A DNA stretch of 64,000 bases, taken from the NCBI RefSeq assembly GCF_029167645.1, contig NZ_CP119147.1, positions 1,860,001 to 1,924,000 on the forward strand, given 5' to 3'. Both the position numbers and the translations under genes were made by a program. Below the pieces are notes generated by a model. It made no database searches. It saw only the letters and a list, made by a program, of their open reading frames with translations, and was not told where the DNA came from. This document shows positions 31,228-40,503 of the stretch, one piece after another; position 1 is the first letter of the stretch; the number at the start of each line of letters is the position of its first letter. This DNA is from Streptomyces sp. AM 2-1-1. Lineage in GTDB: Bacteria; Actinomycetota; Actinomycetes; Streptomycetales; Streptomycetaceae.

Positions 31228-32433
31228 TCAGTCGCCGATCAGCGCGTCGACGAAGGCGCCCGGCTCGAAGGGGGCCAGGTCGTCCGGGCCCTCGCCGAGC
31301 CCGATGAGCTTCACCGGTACGCCCAGTTCGCGCTGGACGGCGATGACGATGCCGCCCTTGGCGGTGCCGTCGAGCTTGGTCAGGACGATGCCCGTGATGT
31401 CCACGACCTCGGCGAAGACGCGGGCCTGGACCAGACCGTTCTGACCGGTGGTGGCGTCGAGCACGAGCAGGATCTCGTCGAGGGGACCGTGCTTCTCCAC
31501 GACGCGCTTGACCTTGCCGAGCTCGTCCATCAGACCGGTCTTGGTGTGCAGCCGGCCGGCGGTGTCGATGAGGACGACGTCCGCACCCTGGGCGATGCCC
31601 TCCTTCACGGCGTCGAAGGCGATGGACGCCGGGTCGCCGCCCTCCGGGCCGCGGACCGTACGGGCGCCGACGCGCTCGCCCCAGGTCTGGAGCTGGTCGG
31701 CGGCGGCGGCGCGGAAGGTGTCGGCGGCACCGAGGACCACACTGCGGCCGTCCGCCACGAGGACCCGGGCGAGTTTCCCGGTCGTGGTGGTCTTGCCGGT
31801 GCCGTTGACGCCGACGACCATGACGACGCCCGGGGTCTCGGGCCCGCCCTCGGTCCTGACCTCACGGTCGAGGCCGGGACCGAGCAGGGTGATCAGTTCT
31901 TCGCGCAGCAGGGCGCGCAGCTCCTCGGGGGTCCGGGTGCCGAGCACCCGGACGCGTTCGCGGAGGCGTTCGACGAGCTCCTGGGTGGGAGCCACGCCGA
32001 CGTCGGCGGTGAGGAGGGTGTCCTCGATCTCCTCCCAGGTGTCCTCGTCGAGGTTGTCCCGGGACAGGAGCGCGAGCAGCCCCTTGCCGAGGGAGTTCTG
32101 CGAGCGGGCGAGCCGGGCACGGAGCCGTACGAGGCGGCCCGCGGTGGGTTCGGGTACGTCGAGGGCGGGGGCTTCCTCCCCGACGACGGGCGGAGCCTCC
32201 TCGGCGGGGGCCCCGGTGTCCGGGAGACCGCCCTCCTCGGCGGTGCGCCGCGCTTCGTCGCGCGGCGCCTCGGGCTCCTCGCCGGCGCGGGGTCCGGCGG
32301 GAGGCGTGATGGTCGGCGTGCTCGACGGAGCCGAGGGCGGCAGCTGCTTCTTCTTGCGGCTGCTGACCACGAGCCCACTGATCAGGCCGACAGCGACCAG
32401 GGCGATGACTACAGCAAGGATGACGATGTCCAT
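31228..32433 (-). CDS. ftsY: Signal recognition particle receptor FtsY
   Basis: 401 residues from ATG 32431-32433. An N-terminal helix (MDIVILAVVIALVAVGLISG), rare in E. coli FtsY but usual in actinobacteria, is followed by an acidic Pro-rich linker to about residue 105. The NG domain has GVNGTGKTTTTGKLA, DTAGRLHTKTGLMDEL and TKLDGTAKGG. Docks SRP-ribosome complexes at the membrane with Ffh. Confidence 0.96.
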   Translation of the reverse strand: MDIVILAVVIALVAVGLISGLVVSSRKKKQLPPSAPSSTPTITPPAGPRAGEEPEAPRDEARRTAEEGGLPDTGAPAEEAPPVVGEEAPALDVPEPTAGRLVRLRARLARSQNSLGKGLLALLSRDNLDEDTWEEIEDTLLTADVGVAPTQELVERLRERVRVLGTRTPEELRALLREELITLLGPGLDREVRTEGGPETPGVVMVVGVNGTGKTTTTGKLARVLVADGRSVVLGAADTFRAAAADQLQTWGERVGARTVRGPEGGDPASIAFDAVKEGIAQGADVVLIDTAGRLHTKTGLMDELGKVKRVVEKHGPLDEILLVLDATTGQNGLVQARVFAEVVDITGIVLTKLDGTAKGGIVIAVQRELGVPVKLIGLGEGPDDLAPFEPGAFVDALIGD

Positions 32434-32653
32434 AACCCGTCCAGTATCGGCCACGGGCGGGGTCGCGGAGCTGCCTCCGCAGACCCCTGCGCATACGATG
32501 CCCGACTTTGCGCCTTTTGGCGGTCAGGGAGCAGGCCGGCCGACGGGGCGGGCGGGGCTCCGGTGCGGGGCGGGGACACCTCGCGGCCGTGGGTGGCGGG
32601 AGCCCTCGCGGCGCCGGGATCTCCCTGTGCGTCGAGGCACCCCGACACGCCGA

Positions 32654-32677
32654 CCGCCCCGGCCGGAGCCGGGGCGG
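32654..32677 (-). terminator. Terminator downstream of glcP
   Basis: CCGCCCCGGC/GCCGGGGCGG, a 10-bp stem with a 4-nt loop, lies 33 bp after the glcP stop on its strand, before ftsY. Confidence 0.65.
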
Positions 32678-32709
32678 TGGGAGCGGTGCGGGCCGACGGG
32701 GCGGGCGGG

Positions 32710-34128
32710 TCAGCCCATCTCCTCCAGGGCCTTGCCCTTGGTCTCCTTCACGAAGAGCACCACGAAGGGGATCGAGAGGGCCGCGAAGCAGGTGTAGATG
32801 ATGTACGTCCCCGAGAGGTTCCAGTCCGCGAGGCTCGGGAAGCTCGCGGTGATGGCCCAGTTGGCGATCCACTGCGCGGACGCGGCCACGCCCAGGGCGG
32901 CGGCGCGGATGCGGTTGGGGAACATCTCACCGAGGAAGACCCAGACGATGACACCCCAGGAGAGGGCGAAGAAGAGCACGAAGACGTGGGCGGCGATCAG
33001 CGCCACGGTGCCCTCGGTGTTGGGCAGTTTCCCGTCGACCAGTTTGGCGGAGAAGGCCCACGCCTCGAAGGCCAGCGCGACGGCCATGCCGATGGAGCCG
33101 GTGAGGGCGAGCGGTTTGCGGCCGACCCGGTCGACCAGGACCATCGCGATGACCGTACCGATGATGTTCACGATCGAGGTCGTGAACGAGTAGAAGAACG
33201 AGTCCGTCGGGTCGATGCCGACCGACTGCCACAGCGTCGCCGAGTAGTAGAAGGCGACGTTGATGCCGACGAGCTGCTGGAAGACCGAGAGTCCGATACC
33301 GACCCAGACGATGGGCAGGAAGCCGAAGCGGCTGCCCAGCAGGTCCTTGAAGGAGGACTTGTGCTCCCGGTGCATCGCCGTCTCGATCTCGGTGACGCGG
33401 GCGTCCAGATCGACGTTCTTCCCCTCCACCTCCGAGAGGATCTTGCGGGCCCGGTCCTTCTTGCCGACCGAGATCAGATAGCGCGGCGACTCCGGGATGG
33501 CGAAGGAGAGCAGTCCGTACAGGACCGCCGGCACCACCATCACGCCGAGCATCCACTGCCAGGCCTCCAGGCCGCCGATCTTGCCGCGCTGGTCACCGTC
33601 GGCGATCTGCAGGATGCCGTAGTTGACCAGCTGCGAGATGGCGATGCCGATGACGATCGCGGCCTGCTGGAAGGAGCCGAGGCGGCCGCGGTAGGCGGGC
33701 GGCGAGACCTCGGCGATGTAGGCCGGGCCGATGACGGAGGCCATGCCGATGCCGAAGCCGCCGATGATGCGCCACATCGCCAGGTCCCAGAGGGCGAAGG
33801 GGAGCGCCGAACCCACCGCGCTGATGGTGAACAGCACGGCGGCGATCTGCATGCACCGGATACGGCCGATGCGGTCGGCGATGCGCCCCGCCGTAGCGGC
33901 GCCGATGGCGCAGCCGATGAGGGCGATGGCGATGACCTGGGCGAGGGTTCCGGACCCGATGTCGTACCGGTCGCGGATGGCTTCGACGGCGCCGTTGATC
34001 ACGGAGCTGTCGTAGCCGAACAGGAAACCGCCCATCGCGGCCGCGGCCGTGATGAAGATGACGTGCCCGATGTGGTCCGGGTGGGCCCCCCTGGCTCCGG
34101 ACTCCGGTCCTTGCACTCTGCTGGTCAC
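32710..34128 (-). CDS. glcP: Major glucose permease GlcP (MFS sugar:H+ symporter)
   Basis: 472 residues with 12 membrane helices. GTG 34126-34128 follows AGGAG by 5 nt. Sugar porter motifs are present: GGFLFGYDSSVINGA, GRIADRIGRIRCMQ, PESPRYLI, the FQQLVGINVAFYYS helix 7 signature and the end FVKETKGKALEEMG. It closely resembles S. coelicolor GlcP, the glucose uptake system required for glucose repression, and sits next to smc as there. Confidence 0.93.
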   Translation of the reverse strand: MTSRVQGPESGARGAHPDHIGHVIFITAAAAMGGFLFGYDSSVINGAVEAIRDRYDIGSGTLAQVIAIALIGCAIGAATAGRIADRIGRIRCMQIAAVLFTISAVGSALPFALWDLAMWRIIGGFGIGMASVIGPAYIAEVSPPAYRGRLGSFQQAAIVIGIAISQLVNYGILQIADGDQRGKIGGLEAWQWMLGVMVVPAVLYGLLSFAIPESPRYLISVGKKDRARKILSEVEGKNVDLDARVTEIETAMHREHKSSFKDLLGSRFGFLPIVWVGIGLSVFQQLVGINVAFYYSATLWQSVGIDPTDSFFYSFTTSIVNIIGTVIAMVLVDRVGRKPLALTGSIGMAVALAFEAWAFSAKLVDGKLPNTEGTVALIAAHVFVLFFALSWGVIVWVFLGEMFPNRIRAAALGVAASAQWIANWAITASFPSLADWNLSGTYIIYTCFAALSIPFVVLFVKETKGKALEEMG

Positions 34129-34177
34129 ATGAACTCCTGGTGCCTGCCCGCAACGTCAGACGTGGATGGATGAGCCC

Positions 34178-34216
34178 TTCAAGTGGTACATACGAAACAG
34201 CTCGCCACCACTTGAA
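34178..34216 (-). promoter_or_regulatory. Dyad in the glcP promoter region
   Basis: A perfect 10-bp inverted repeat, TTCAAGTGGT/ACCACTTGAA, with 19 bp between arms lies 50-88 bp upstream of the glcP GTG. A TATGTA hexamer sits just inside the proximal arm. It may be an operator flanking the promoter; the hexamers match consensus poorly. Confidence 0.5.
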
Positions 34217-34336
34217 TACGGAGCGGATGCGCCGGAGACCCTCCGTCGCACCGTCGTATGCGGACGTGTCTGAAAGCCGACTCCTACCCCGGTGCCCGCC
34301 ATTCGCGTGAAGTCACCCGGGGAATTTCGTGAAGAT

Positions 34337-37300
34337 TCAGCGAAGACGCTGACTGATGACTTTCGATACTCCGTCACCCTGCATGGAAACGCCGTAGAGC
34401 GCGTCGGCGACCTCCATCGTCCGTTTCTGATGCGTGATCACGATCAGCTGGGAACTCTCCTGGAGTTCCTCCATGATGCGGATGAGCCGCTGCAGATTGG
34501 TGTCGTCGAGAGCCGCTTCCACCTCGTCCATCACGTAGAACGGGCTCGGCCTGGCCTTGAAGATGGCGACCAGCAGGGCCACCGCCGTCAGGGACCGCTC
34601 GCCCCCGGAGAGCAGCGAGAGACGCTTCACCTTCTTGCCCGGGGGCCGCGCCTCCACGTCGACACCGGTGGTGAGCATGTGGTCCGGGTCGGTGAGGATC
34701 AACCGGCCGTCGCCGCCGGGAAAGAGCCGCGAGAAGACGCCCTCGAACTCGCGGGCAGTGTCCCGGTACGCCTCGGTGAACACCCGCTCGACCCGCTCGT
34801 CGACCTCCTTGACGACCTGGAGGAGGTCGGCACGGGTCTTCCTCAGGTCGTCGAGCTGCTCGGCGAGGAACTGGTGGCGCTCCTCCAGCGCGGAGAACTC
34901 CTCCAGGGCGAGCGGATTCACCTTCCCGAGTTGCTGGTACGCCCGTTCGGCCAACTTCAGCCGCTTCTCCTGCTCCGCCCGGACGAAGGGCCGTGGCCGG
35001 TTGCGCGGGTGCTCGGGGTCCTCGGGCAGCTCCTCGCCCTCCGCCGGCGGCGACGGCGGTACGGGCTGGCCGGGGCCGTACTCGGCCTCCAGCGTCGGGG
35101 GGTCGACGCCCAGCTCCTCCAGCGCCTTCGTCTCCAGCTGTTCGATGCGCAGCCGCTTCTCGGCGCCCAGCACCTCGCCCCGGTGGACCGAGTCGGTGAG
35201 CTTGTCCAGCTCCTCCTTGAGGTCCCGGCCGGCTCCGCGGGCGGCGGAGAGTTCGTCCTCCCGTCCGGCCTTGGCGGCCTCGGCCGCCGCCCGCTCCTCC
35301 TGCGCACGGACCACGGACACCTCGACGTGCGCGAGGAGCTGGCGGGCGCCGGAGGCCACGGCGGTGGCGACGGCCGCCTCGTGGCGCAGCCGGGCGCGGC
35401 GCTGCTCGGCGCGGGCGCGGGCCTCGCGTTCGGCCCTGGCCCCCCGGTCGAGGGAGTCGGCCCGGCCCGCGAGCCCTTTGACCCGCTCCTCGTGGGTACG
35501 GAGCTGGAGACGGGCCTCCATCTCGGTCTGGCGGGCGTTGGCACCGTCGGCCGCGAGCCGGTCGCGCCGCGCGGTGTCCGGTTCTTCCTCCAGGGGTGTC
35601 TCCTCGGCGACCAGCAGGCGTTCGGCCAGCACCTCGGCGTCTTCGGTGGCGCGGTCCAGCGCTTCCTGGGCGCGCACGGCCGAGGCGGCGGCCCGTTCGG
35701 CCTCGCCCGCCGCTCCCCTGGCCTGCCCGGCGAGGCGGCCCAGCTCCTGGGCCACCTGGGACTTCTCGCGCTCCGCGCTCCTGCGGCTCGCCCCCAGCTC
35801 GTCCACGCGGGCGGAGGCTTCCGCCCGCCGCTCGCCGGCCAGCCGCTGGATTTCGGCGAGTTCTCCGCACGCCACGGCGAGCGCGGCCAGCTCCGCCGCC
35901 GCCTCGTCGACGGATGCCTGCACCTCCAGCAGGCTGGGTGCCCCGGCCGACCCGCCGTGCGCGAAGTGGGCGGAGAGCACGTCTCCCTCCGCGGTCACGG
36001 CGGTGAGTCCCGGTGCGGCGGCGACGAGCCGCTCGGCGTCCTCCAGCGTCGCCACCACGACCATGTCACGGGTCAGCTCCCGCACGGCGGCCACGAGTCC
36101 ACCCGGCGCTCGGACGAGCCCGGAGACCGGCCGGGCGGCGCCGGCTTCCCCCCGGCCCGTCCGCCCGGCGGCCGTGCCGGACCCGCTCGCGGACCCACCG
36201 GCCGGCGCTGCCGGCGCGGCGGGCACGGAAACCTCCGACGGGGCGGCGACGGCCTGCGGCGGAACCGCGGCCGGCTGCCCGGAGGCGTGCTCGGCGCCCT
36301 GTGCCGGTACCCGCCCCGCCTCCTCGCCGGTGCCGCCGCCGGGCCCTGTGCTTCCGAGCAGCAGTGCGGCGCGGCCCGCGTCCTCGGCACGGAGCAGCCG
36401 GATCGCGTCGGCGGCGGACGCGGTCCCGGTCACCGCGACGGCGTCCGCCGCCGCTCCGAGCGCCGCGGCCACCGCCACCTCGTACCCGGGTTCGACGTCG
36501 AGGAGGCGGGCGGCCGGACCGAGCAGCCCGGTCAGCCGGTCCCCCGCTCCGAGCAGCGCGCCGGTGCCGTCCTTGCGGCGCAGCCCGAGCGCGAGGGCGT
36601 CGTGGCGGGCGGCGGTCGCGGCCCTGCTCCGTTCGGCCTCGGTCACGGCGTCGCGGGCGGCACCGTGTGCGGCCTGCGCCGCCGCGAGGTCCCGCTGTGC
36701 GCGGGTGTGCGCCTCGGTCAGTTCGGCGTCGTCCGCGTCGAGTCCGTCGACCTCGGCCTTGAGCTGCTCGTACTCCTCCTGTGCGGCGGCGGCCCGCTCC
36801 CCCGCCCCGTCCCGGGCGTCGGCGAGGCGGTCGATCTCGGCCTGGGCGGCGGCGGCCCGGCCGCGGGCGGCGTTGACCTGGCCGCCGAGCCGGGCCAGCC
36901 CTTCCCTGCGGTCGGCGAGGGCCCGCGCGGCGTCCTTGAGCCGGCGTTCCTCCGCCGCCAGCTCCCGTTCCAGCTCGGCCCGGTGTGCGGCGGTGTCCTC
37001 CAGCGCGTACTCGGCGGCTTCGAGGGCGGCGGTCGACTCCGCTTCCTGCTCCCGGATCCGGGCGGCCTCGCGTTCCATCTCCTCGGGGTCCCGCCCGCGC
37101 CGCTCCTCCTGAGGTGCGGTGGCGGCGCTCTTCACCCGGGCGTCGGCGAGCGAGACCGTGCCGCGGACCCGCTCGGCGAGTTGCGACAGCTCGTACCAGC
37201 TCTGCTGCGCCCGCTGGAGGCGCGGGGCGAGGCGGCGGACCTCGCCCTCCAGCTCGGCCTCCCGCGTCTGCGCCTCCCTCAGCCGCGCCTCGGCGACGTC

Positions 37301-38065
37301 CTTGCGGCGTTTCAGCTCGGCCTCGTCGGCGATCTCCTCGCGCAGCGCGCCGCGCAGGGTCACCAGGTCGTCGGCGAGCAACCGCAGCCGTGTGTCGCGC
37401 AGGTCGGCCTGGATGACCGCGGCGCGCCGGGCCACGGCGGCCTGCCGGCCGAGCGGCTTGAGCCGGCGCCGGAGTTCCTCGGTGAGGTCGTGGACGCGGG
37501 CGAGGTTGGCGCCCATCGCGTCGAGCTTCCGCAGCGCCTTCTCCTTGCGCCTGCGGTGCTTGAGGACGCCGGCGGCCTCCTCGATGAACGCCCGGCGGCC
37601 CGTCGGGTCGGCGTGCAGGACGGAGTCCAGCTGTCCCTGGCCGACGATGACGTGCATCTCGCGGCCGATGCCGGAGTCGGAGAGGAGCTCCTGGATGTCG
37701 AGCAGCCGGCAGGTGTCGCCGTTGATCTGGTACTCGCTGCCGCCGTTGCGGAACATGATCCGGGTGATCGTCACCTCGGCGTACTCGATGGGCAGCGCGC
37801 CGTCCGAGTTGTCGATGGTCAGCGAGACCTCGGCGCGGCCGAGCGGCGGGCGGCCGGTCGTCCCGGCGAAGATGACGTCCTCCATCTTGCCGCCGCGCAG
37901 CGACTTGGCGCCCTGCTCCCCCATGACCCAGGAGAGCGCGTCGACCACATTGGACTTGCCCGACCCGTTGGGGCCGACGACGCAGGTGATCCCCGGTTCG
38001 AAGCGCAGCGTGGTGGCGGAGGCGAACGACTTGAAACCGCGCAGGGTCAGGGCCTTGAGGTGCAC
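34337..38065 (-). CDS. smc: Chromosome segregation protein SMC
   Basis: 1242 residues, GTG start (MHLKALTLRGFKSFA). Walker A is GPNGSGKSN near residue 31; the signature LSLLSGGERSLTAVALL and the Walker B FYVMDEVEAALDD are near the C-terminus. Two long coiled coils flank the hinge (about 500-690). The hinge holds an unusual Pro/Ala/Gly-rich stretch at about residues 570-655. With ScpA/ScpB it compacts chromosomes during sporulation. Transcribed ahead of glcP. Confidence 0.97.
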   Translation of the reverse strand: MHLKALTLRGFKSFASATTLRFEPGITCVVGPNGSGKSNVVDALSWVMGEQGAKSLRGGKMEDVIFAGTTGRPPLGRAEVSLTIDNSDGALPIEYAEVTITRIMFRNGGSEYQINGDTCRLLDIQELLSDSGIGREMHVIVGQGQLDSVLHADPTGRRAFIEEAAGVLKHRRRKEKALRKLDAMGANLARVHDLTEELRRRLKPLGRQAAVARRAAVIQADLRDTRLRLLADDLVTLRGALREEIADEAELKRRKDVAEARLREAQTREAELEGEVRRLAPRLQRAQQSWYELSQLAERVRGTVSLADARVKSAATAPQEERRGRDPEEMEREAARIREQEAESTAALEAAEYALEDTAAHRAELERELAAEERRLKDAARALADRREGLARLGGQVNAARGRAAAAQAEIDRLADARDGAGERAAAAQEEYEQLKAEVDGLDADDAELTEAHTRAQRDLAAAQAAHGAARDAVTEAERSRAATAARHDALALGLRRKDGTGALLGAGDRLTGLLGPAARLLDVEPGYEVAVAAALGAAADAVAVTGTASAADAIRLLRAEDAGRAALLLGSTGPGGGTGEEAGRVPAQGAEHASGQPAAVPPQAVAAPSEVSVPAAPAAPAGGSASGSGTAAGRTGRGEAGAARPVSGLVRAPGGLVAAVRELTRDMVVVATLEDAERLVAAAPGLTAVTAEGDVLSAHFAHGGSAGAPSLLEVQASVDEAAAELAALAVACGELAEIQRLAGERRAEASARVDELGASRRSAEREKSQVAQELGRLAGQARGAAGEAERAAASAVRAQEALDRATEDAEVLAERLLVAEETPLEEEPDTARRDRLAADGANARQTEMEARLQLRTHEERVKGLAGRADSLDRGARAEREARARAEQRRARLRHEAAVATAVASGARQLLAHVEVSVVRAQEERAAAEAAKAGREDELSAARGAGRDLKEELDKLTDSVHRGEVLGAEKRLRIEQLETKALEELGVDPPTLEAEYGPGQPVPPSPPAEGEELPEDPEHPRNRPRPFVRAEQEKRLKLAERAYQQLGKVNPLALEEFSALEERHQFLAEQLDDLRKTRADLLQVVKEVDERVERVFTEAYRDTAREFEGVFSRLFPGGDGRLILTDPDHMLTTGVDVEARPPGKKVKRLSLLSGGERSLTAVALLVAIFKARPSPFYVMDEVEAALDDTNLQRLIRIMEELQESSQLIVITHQKRTMEVADALYGVSMQGDGVSKVISQRLR

Positions 38066-38469
38066 GCCGCCGGACTCTACCTTTCGCGTCCGGTTTCACC
38101 GCTGAGGGCGCAGGGCACATCTGACGTTAACCGCAGCACCGATCGCCCCGGTGGACGGGATGCGGGACGGTGACGGGGCAGGGGGCTGACCCGGGTGCGC
38201 GGGGTTGACGCGAGGGGGAAAGAAAGAGGGGACGCCGAAGCGTCCCCGGTGGAGCGTGGCACGTGCGCGATACCGCTCGCGCACGGTCCTGCCGGCTCTG
38301 GAATGACCGGCTGTGCGGATCGTCCCGGACGGCGGATCAGTGGCCGAACAACCGTGATCACAGGAGACCACGATGTCCGGTTCCGCCGATCCGCGGTGAA
38401 GACGATGCCGAGGTGCTCCGGGGCCGCTGAGGTGTCTGCGGGCCCGGCCGGCCCCGTGCGGGCGACCGG
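38066..38469. other. 404-bp region upstream of smc
   Basis: No gene is supported. On the minus strand GGGCC and GGCCC bracket a 5-nt loop near 38445, 20 bp after the small coiled-coil gene, a weak terminator candidate. The smc promoter should lie here; no clear hexamer pair was found. Confidence 0.5.
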
Positions 38470-38679
38470 TCAGGTCAGAGCGGGCTCTGCCTGGGGTACG
38501 TCGATGTCGATGCTGTCGAGCAGCGACTGGTGCTGAGCGGCGGCGTTGAGCGCGTCGTTCTCGTCCTGGATCCGTACGAGCTCGGATTCCAGGTCCTGGA
38601 CGCGCTTTTGGAGCCGTCGCATCTCGGCGAGGAGTCGCGGGTCGGAACCGCCGACGTAACCGAGAAGCGCCTTTGCCAT
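38470..38679 (-). CDS. Small coiled-coil protein, function unknown
   Basis: 69 residues, ATG 38677-38679 (MAKALLGYVGGSDPRLLAEM) with GGAGGA upstream. Residues about 12-50 form a heptad-type coiled coil (LAEMRRLQKRVQDLESELVRI), then an acidic tail IDIDVPQAEPALT. It looks like a conserved actinobacterial small protein lying between acyP and smc. No function is known to me. Confidence 0.85.
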   Translation of the reverse strand: MAKALLGYVGGSDPRLLAEMRRLQKRVQDLESELVRIQDENDALNAAAQHQSLLDSIDIDVPQAEPALT

Positions 38680-39114
38680 GATGGATGGTCCTCCACACTG
38701 AGTGACCGACCGAAGCGGTGTGGGTCGTGAGGGAATCGCACCCGCGATGCCCGGCAGTGCTCTTGTCATCACTGCGGTTACTGCGGAAACAGCCCTGTCG
38801 AACAGCTGAGGTGCGCGGGGATTTCAGAGTCTCACCAAAAACTTTGACGGTCAACACGATCACACCCCGTGGGCGCCGCCATCCGCGGGGCCGGTGTCCG
38901 GACGATCTCGCGGCCCGGGGCCGCCGGGGGTGCTCACCGCTCCGGCGATCTTGGGCAATCGGGTAGCTTTGCACGCTCGCCCGCCTTTGGCAAGAACGGA
39001 TCCTCCCCGTGCTTCCCGCAGGTCATTCGCGGTACGGCGCTGCGGCGCCGACGGGGAGGGAGGCCGGTGGGCGCCGCGTGGCCGGCGCGGGGAGCCGGGC
39101 ACACCGCCCCCCGG
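38680..39114. other. 435-bp region upstream of the small coiled-coil gene
   Basis: No gene is supported. A minus-strand TTGACC (38849-38854) followed 17 bp later by GACTCT is a possible promoter for the coiled-coil gene, in a locally AT-rich patch. The rest up to the acylphosphatase stop shows nothing. Confidence 0.4.
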
Positions 39115-39396
39115 TCACCGGATCGCGAACCCGTCGTATCCGCCGCGCGGCGTGTCCCAGATCTCAGTGACTCCGTCCACGCGTCCGGGCGTGTCGTCGG
39201 AGCGGAGCCACTCCAGCAGACGGTGGCAATTCTCACGCGGTCCCTCGGCGACGACCTGCACCCTGCCGTCGTCCAGATTGAGGGCGAACCCGGCCAGTCC
39301 ACCGATCTCCAGAGCGTTTGCCCTGGTGAACCAGCGGAACCCTACTTGCTGTACTCGGCCGCGTACCCACACCACGAGCCGTGCGTCTTCACTCAT
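39115..39396 (-). CDS. acyP: Acylphosphatase
   Basis: 93 residues, standard length. The catalytic Arg lies in [16 protein letters not shown] (near residue 21) and the Asn in [14 protein letters not shown] (near residue 39). Hydrolyses acylphosphates such as carbamoyl phosphate. Divergent from the CAP-domain gene. Confidence 0.95.
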   Translation of the reverse strand: MSEDARLVVWVRGRVQQVGFRWFTRANALEIGGLAGFALNLDDGRVQVVAEGPRENCHRLLEWLRSDDTPGRVDGVTEIWDTPRGGYDGFAIR

Positions 39397-39555
39397 ACCG
39401 GAACGCTAACCGGGCCGGCCCGCGCGAACCCTCTCGGAGGCCGTCCGCCATGGCGTACAGTCCGGTCGCAATGCTCACCCGTTCGGGTGAGCGCCACGGA
39501 CACGGTGACGTCCCGGGGAGCCCCGGGCCGCCGAGGCACGAGGAAGGCACAGCGC

Positions 39556-40461
39556 ATGGGACGCCACCGACGATCCGCCGCTGACGACGACGCCGCCGTT
39601 CCCTCCGGGGCCCGGCACTCGGGCGGTCCCCGGAGGAACAAGCGCCGGGTCCCCCTGCCGGTGCGCGCAGGACTGCTCGGGGTCTCCGCCGCCGTGGCGG
39701 TGGGTGCCGTCGCGGTCGCCTCCGGAATGCTTCCGGGCGGGCAGACGTACAGCCTGGGCGAGAACTCGCACGACGAAGGGGTAGCCGACTCCGGCGGCGC
39801 CCCGGACCTGCTCACGCAGGGCACCGCGAGCGCCGACCCGACGGGCAGCGGCCCGGCCACCACCCCGGCGAGCCGGGGCGGCGGGCGTCCCGCGTCCCCC
39901 TCGGCGCCGGCCTCCGCCTCCCCCTCCGCGTCGCCCACCGAGAAGAGCGCGAGCCCGGCCCCGTCCGCCACCCCCACCGTGCGGAAGACGACCGCCGCCC
40001 CGGTCGTGACCACGTCCGCGCCCCCCGCGCCGCCGGAGACGACCTCGGCGGCGCCGGAGTCCGAGGCTCCCGAACCGGCCACCGACACCACGGCGCAGAC
40101 GGCGGTGCTGACGCTCGTCAACCAGGAGCGGTCGAAGGCCGGCTGCAGACCGGTGACGCTCAGCTCCTCCCTGACCTCACTGGCCCAGGACTTCAGCCGG
40201 GACATGGCGGCCCGGAACTTCTTCGACCACACCGACCCGGACGGCGACACCCCCTGGGACCGTGCCGACGCGGCCGGGATCACCAACCTCGGCGGGGAGA
40301 ACATCGCCCGCGGCCAGGCCGACGCGCAGGCCGTGATGGACAGCTGGATGAACAGCGAAGGCCATCGAGCAAACATTCTCAATTGCGATTACACGACCCT
40401 GGGCGTCGGCGTCCACATCGCCGACGGCGGCCCGTGGTGGACCCAGGACTTCGGCTTCTGA
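39556..40461 (+). CDS. Membrane-anchored or secreted CAP/SCP-domain protein
   Basis: 301 residues; AGGAAGG precedes ATG 39556. An Arg-rich cytosolic start, a hydrophobic segment (RAGLLGVSAAVAVGAVAVAS, about 37-56), a Ser/Thr/Pro/Ala-rich linker to about 170, then a C-terminal CAP domain with FFDHTDPDGDTPWDRA, LGGENIARG, SEGHRANIL and WTQDFGF. The CAP His/Glu residues are kept. Extracellular function unknown. Its last four codons and stop form the left attachment repeat of the island, so integration leaves the protein intact. Confidence 0.9.
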   Translation: MGRHRRSAADDDAAVPSGARHSGGPRRNKRRVPLPVRAGLLGVSAAVAVGAVAVASGMLPGGQTYSLGENSHDEGVADSGGAPDLLTQGTASADPTGSGPATTPASRGGGRPASPSAPASASPSASPTEKSASPAPSATPTVRKTTAAPVVTTSAPPAPPETTSAAPESEAPEPATDTTAQTAVLTLVNQERSKAGCRPVTLSSSLTSLAQDFSRDMAARNFFDHTDPDGDTPWDRADAAGITNLGGENIARGQADAQAVMDSWMNSEGHRANILNCDYTTLGVGVHIADGGPWWTQDFGF

Positions 40462-40470
40462 GAAGCCCGC
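40448..40470. repeat. Left attachment site (attL)
   Basis: First copy of the 23-bp repeat, overlapping the CAP gene end. It contains the palindrome GGCTTC-TGA-GAAGCC (40453-40467), whose centre is the CAP stop codon. The integrase gene ends 34 bp away, the usual int-att arrangement. Confidence 0.85.
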
Positions 40471-40503
40471 AGGTCAGAGGCTCCTCCTTTCCTCTGGGCC
40501 GTA

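Noticed and set aside
38705..38770. tRNA-like stretch on the minus strand containing GGGTGCGATTCCC, similar to a T-arm
   Set aside because: No matching acceptor stem or anticodon arm could be folded around it, and the loop lacks TTC; chance similarity.
39492..39555. TTCGGGTGAGC-type inverted sequence before the CAP gene as a terminator
   Set aside because: The short pairing lies in the CAP leader, with no T-run and no upstream gene on that strand; not listed.
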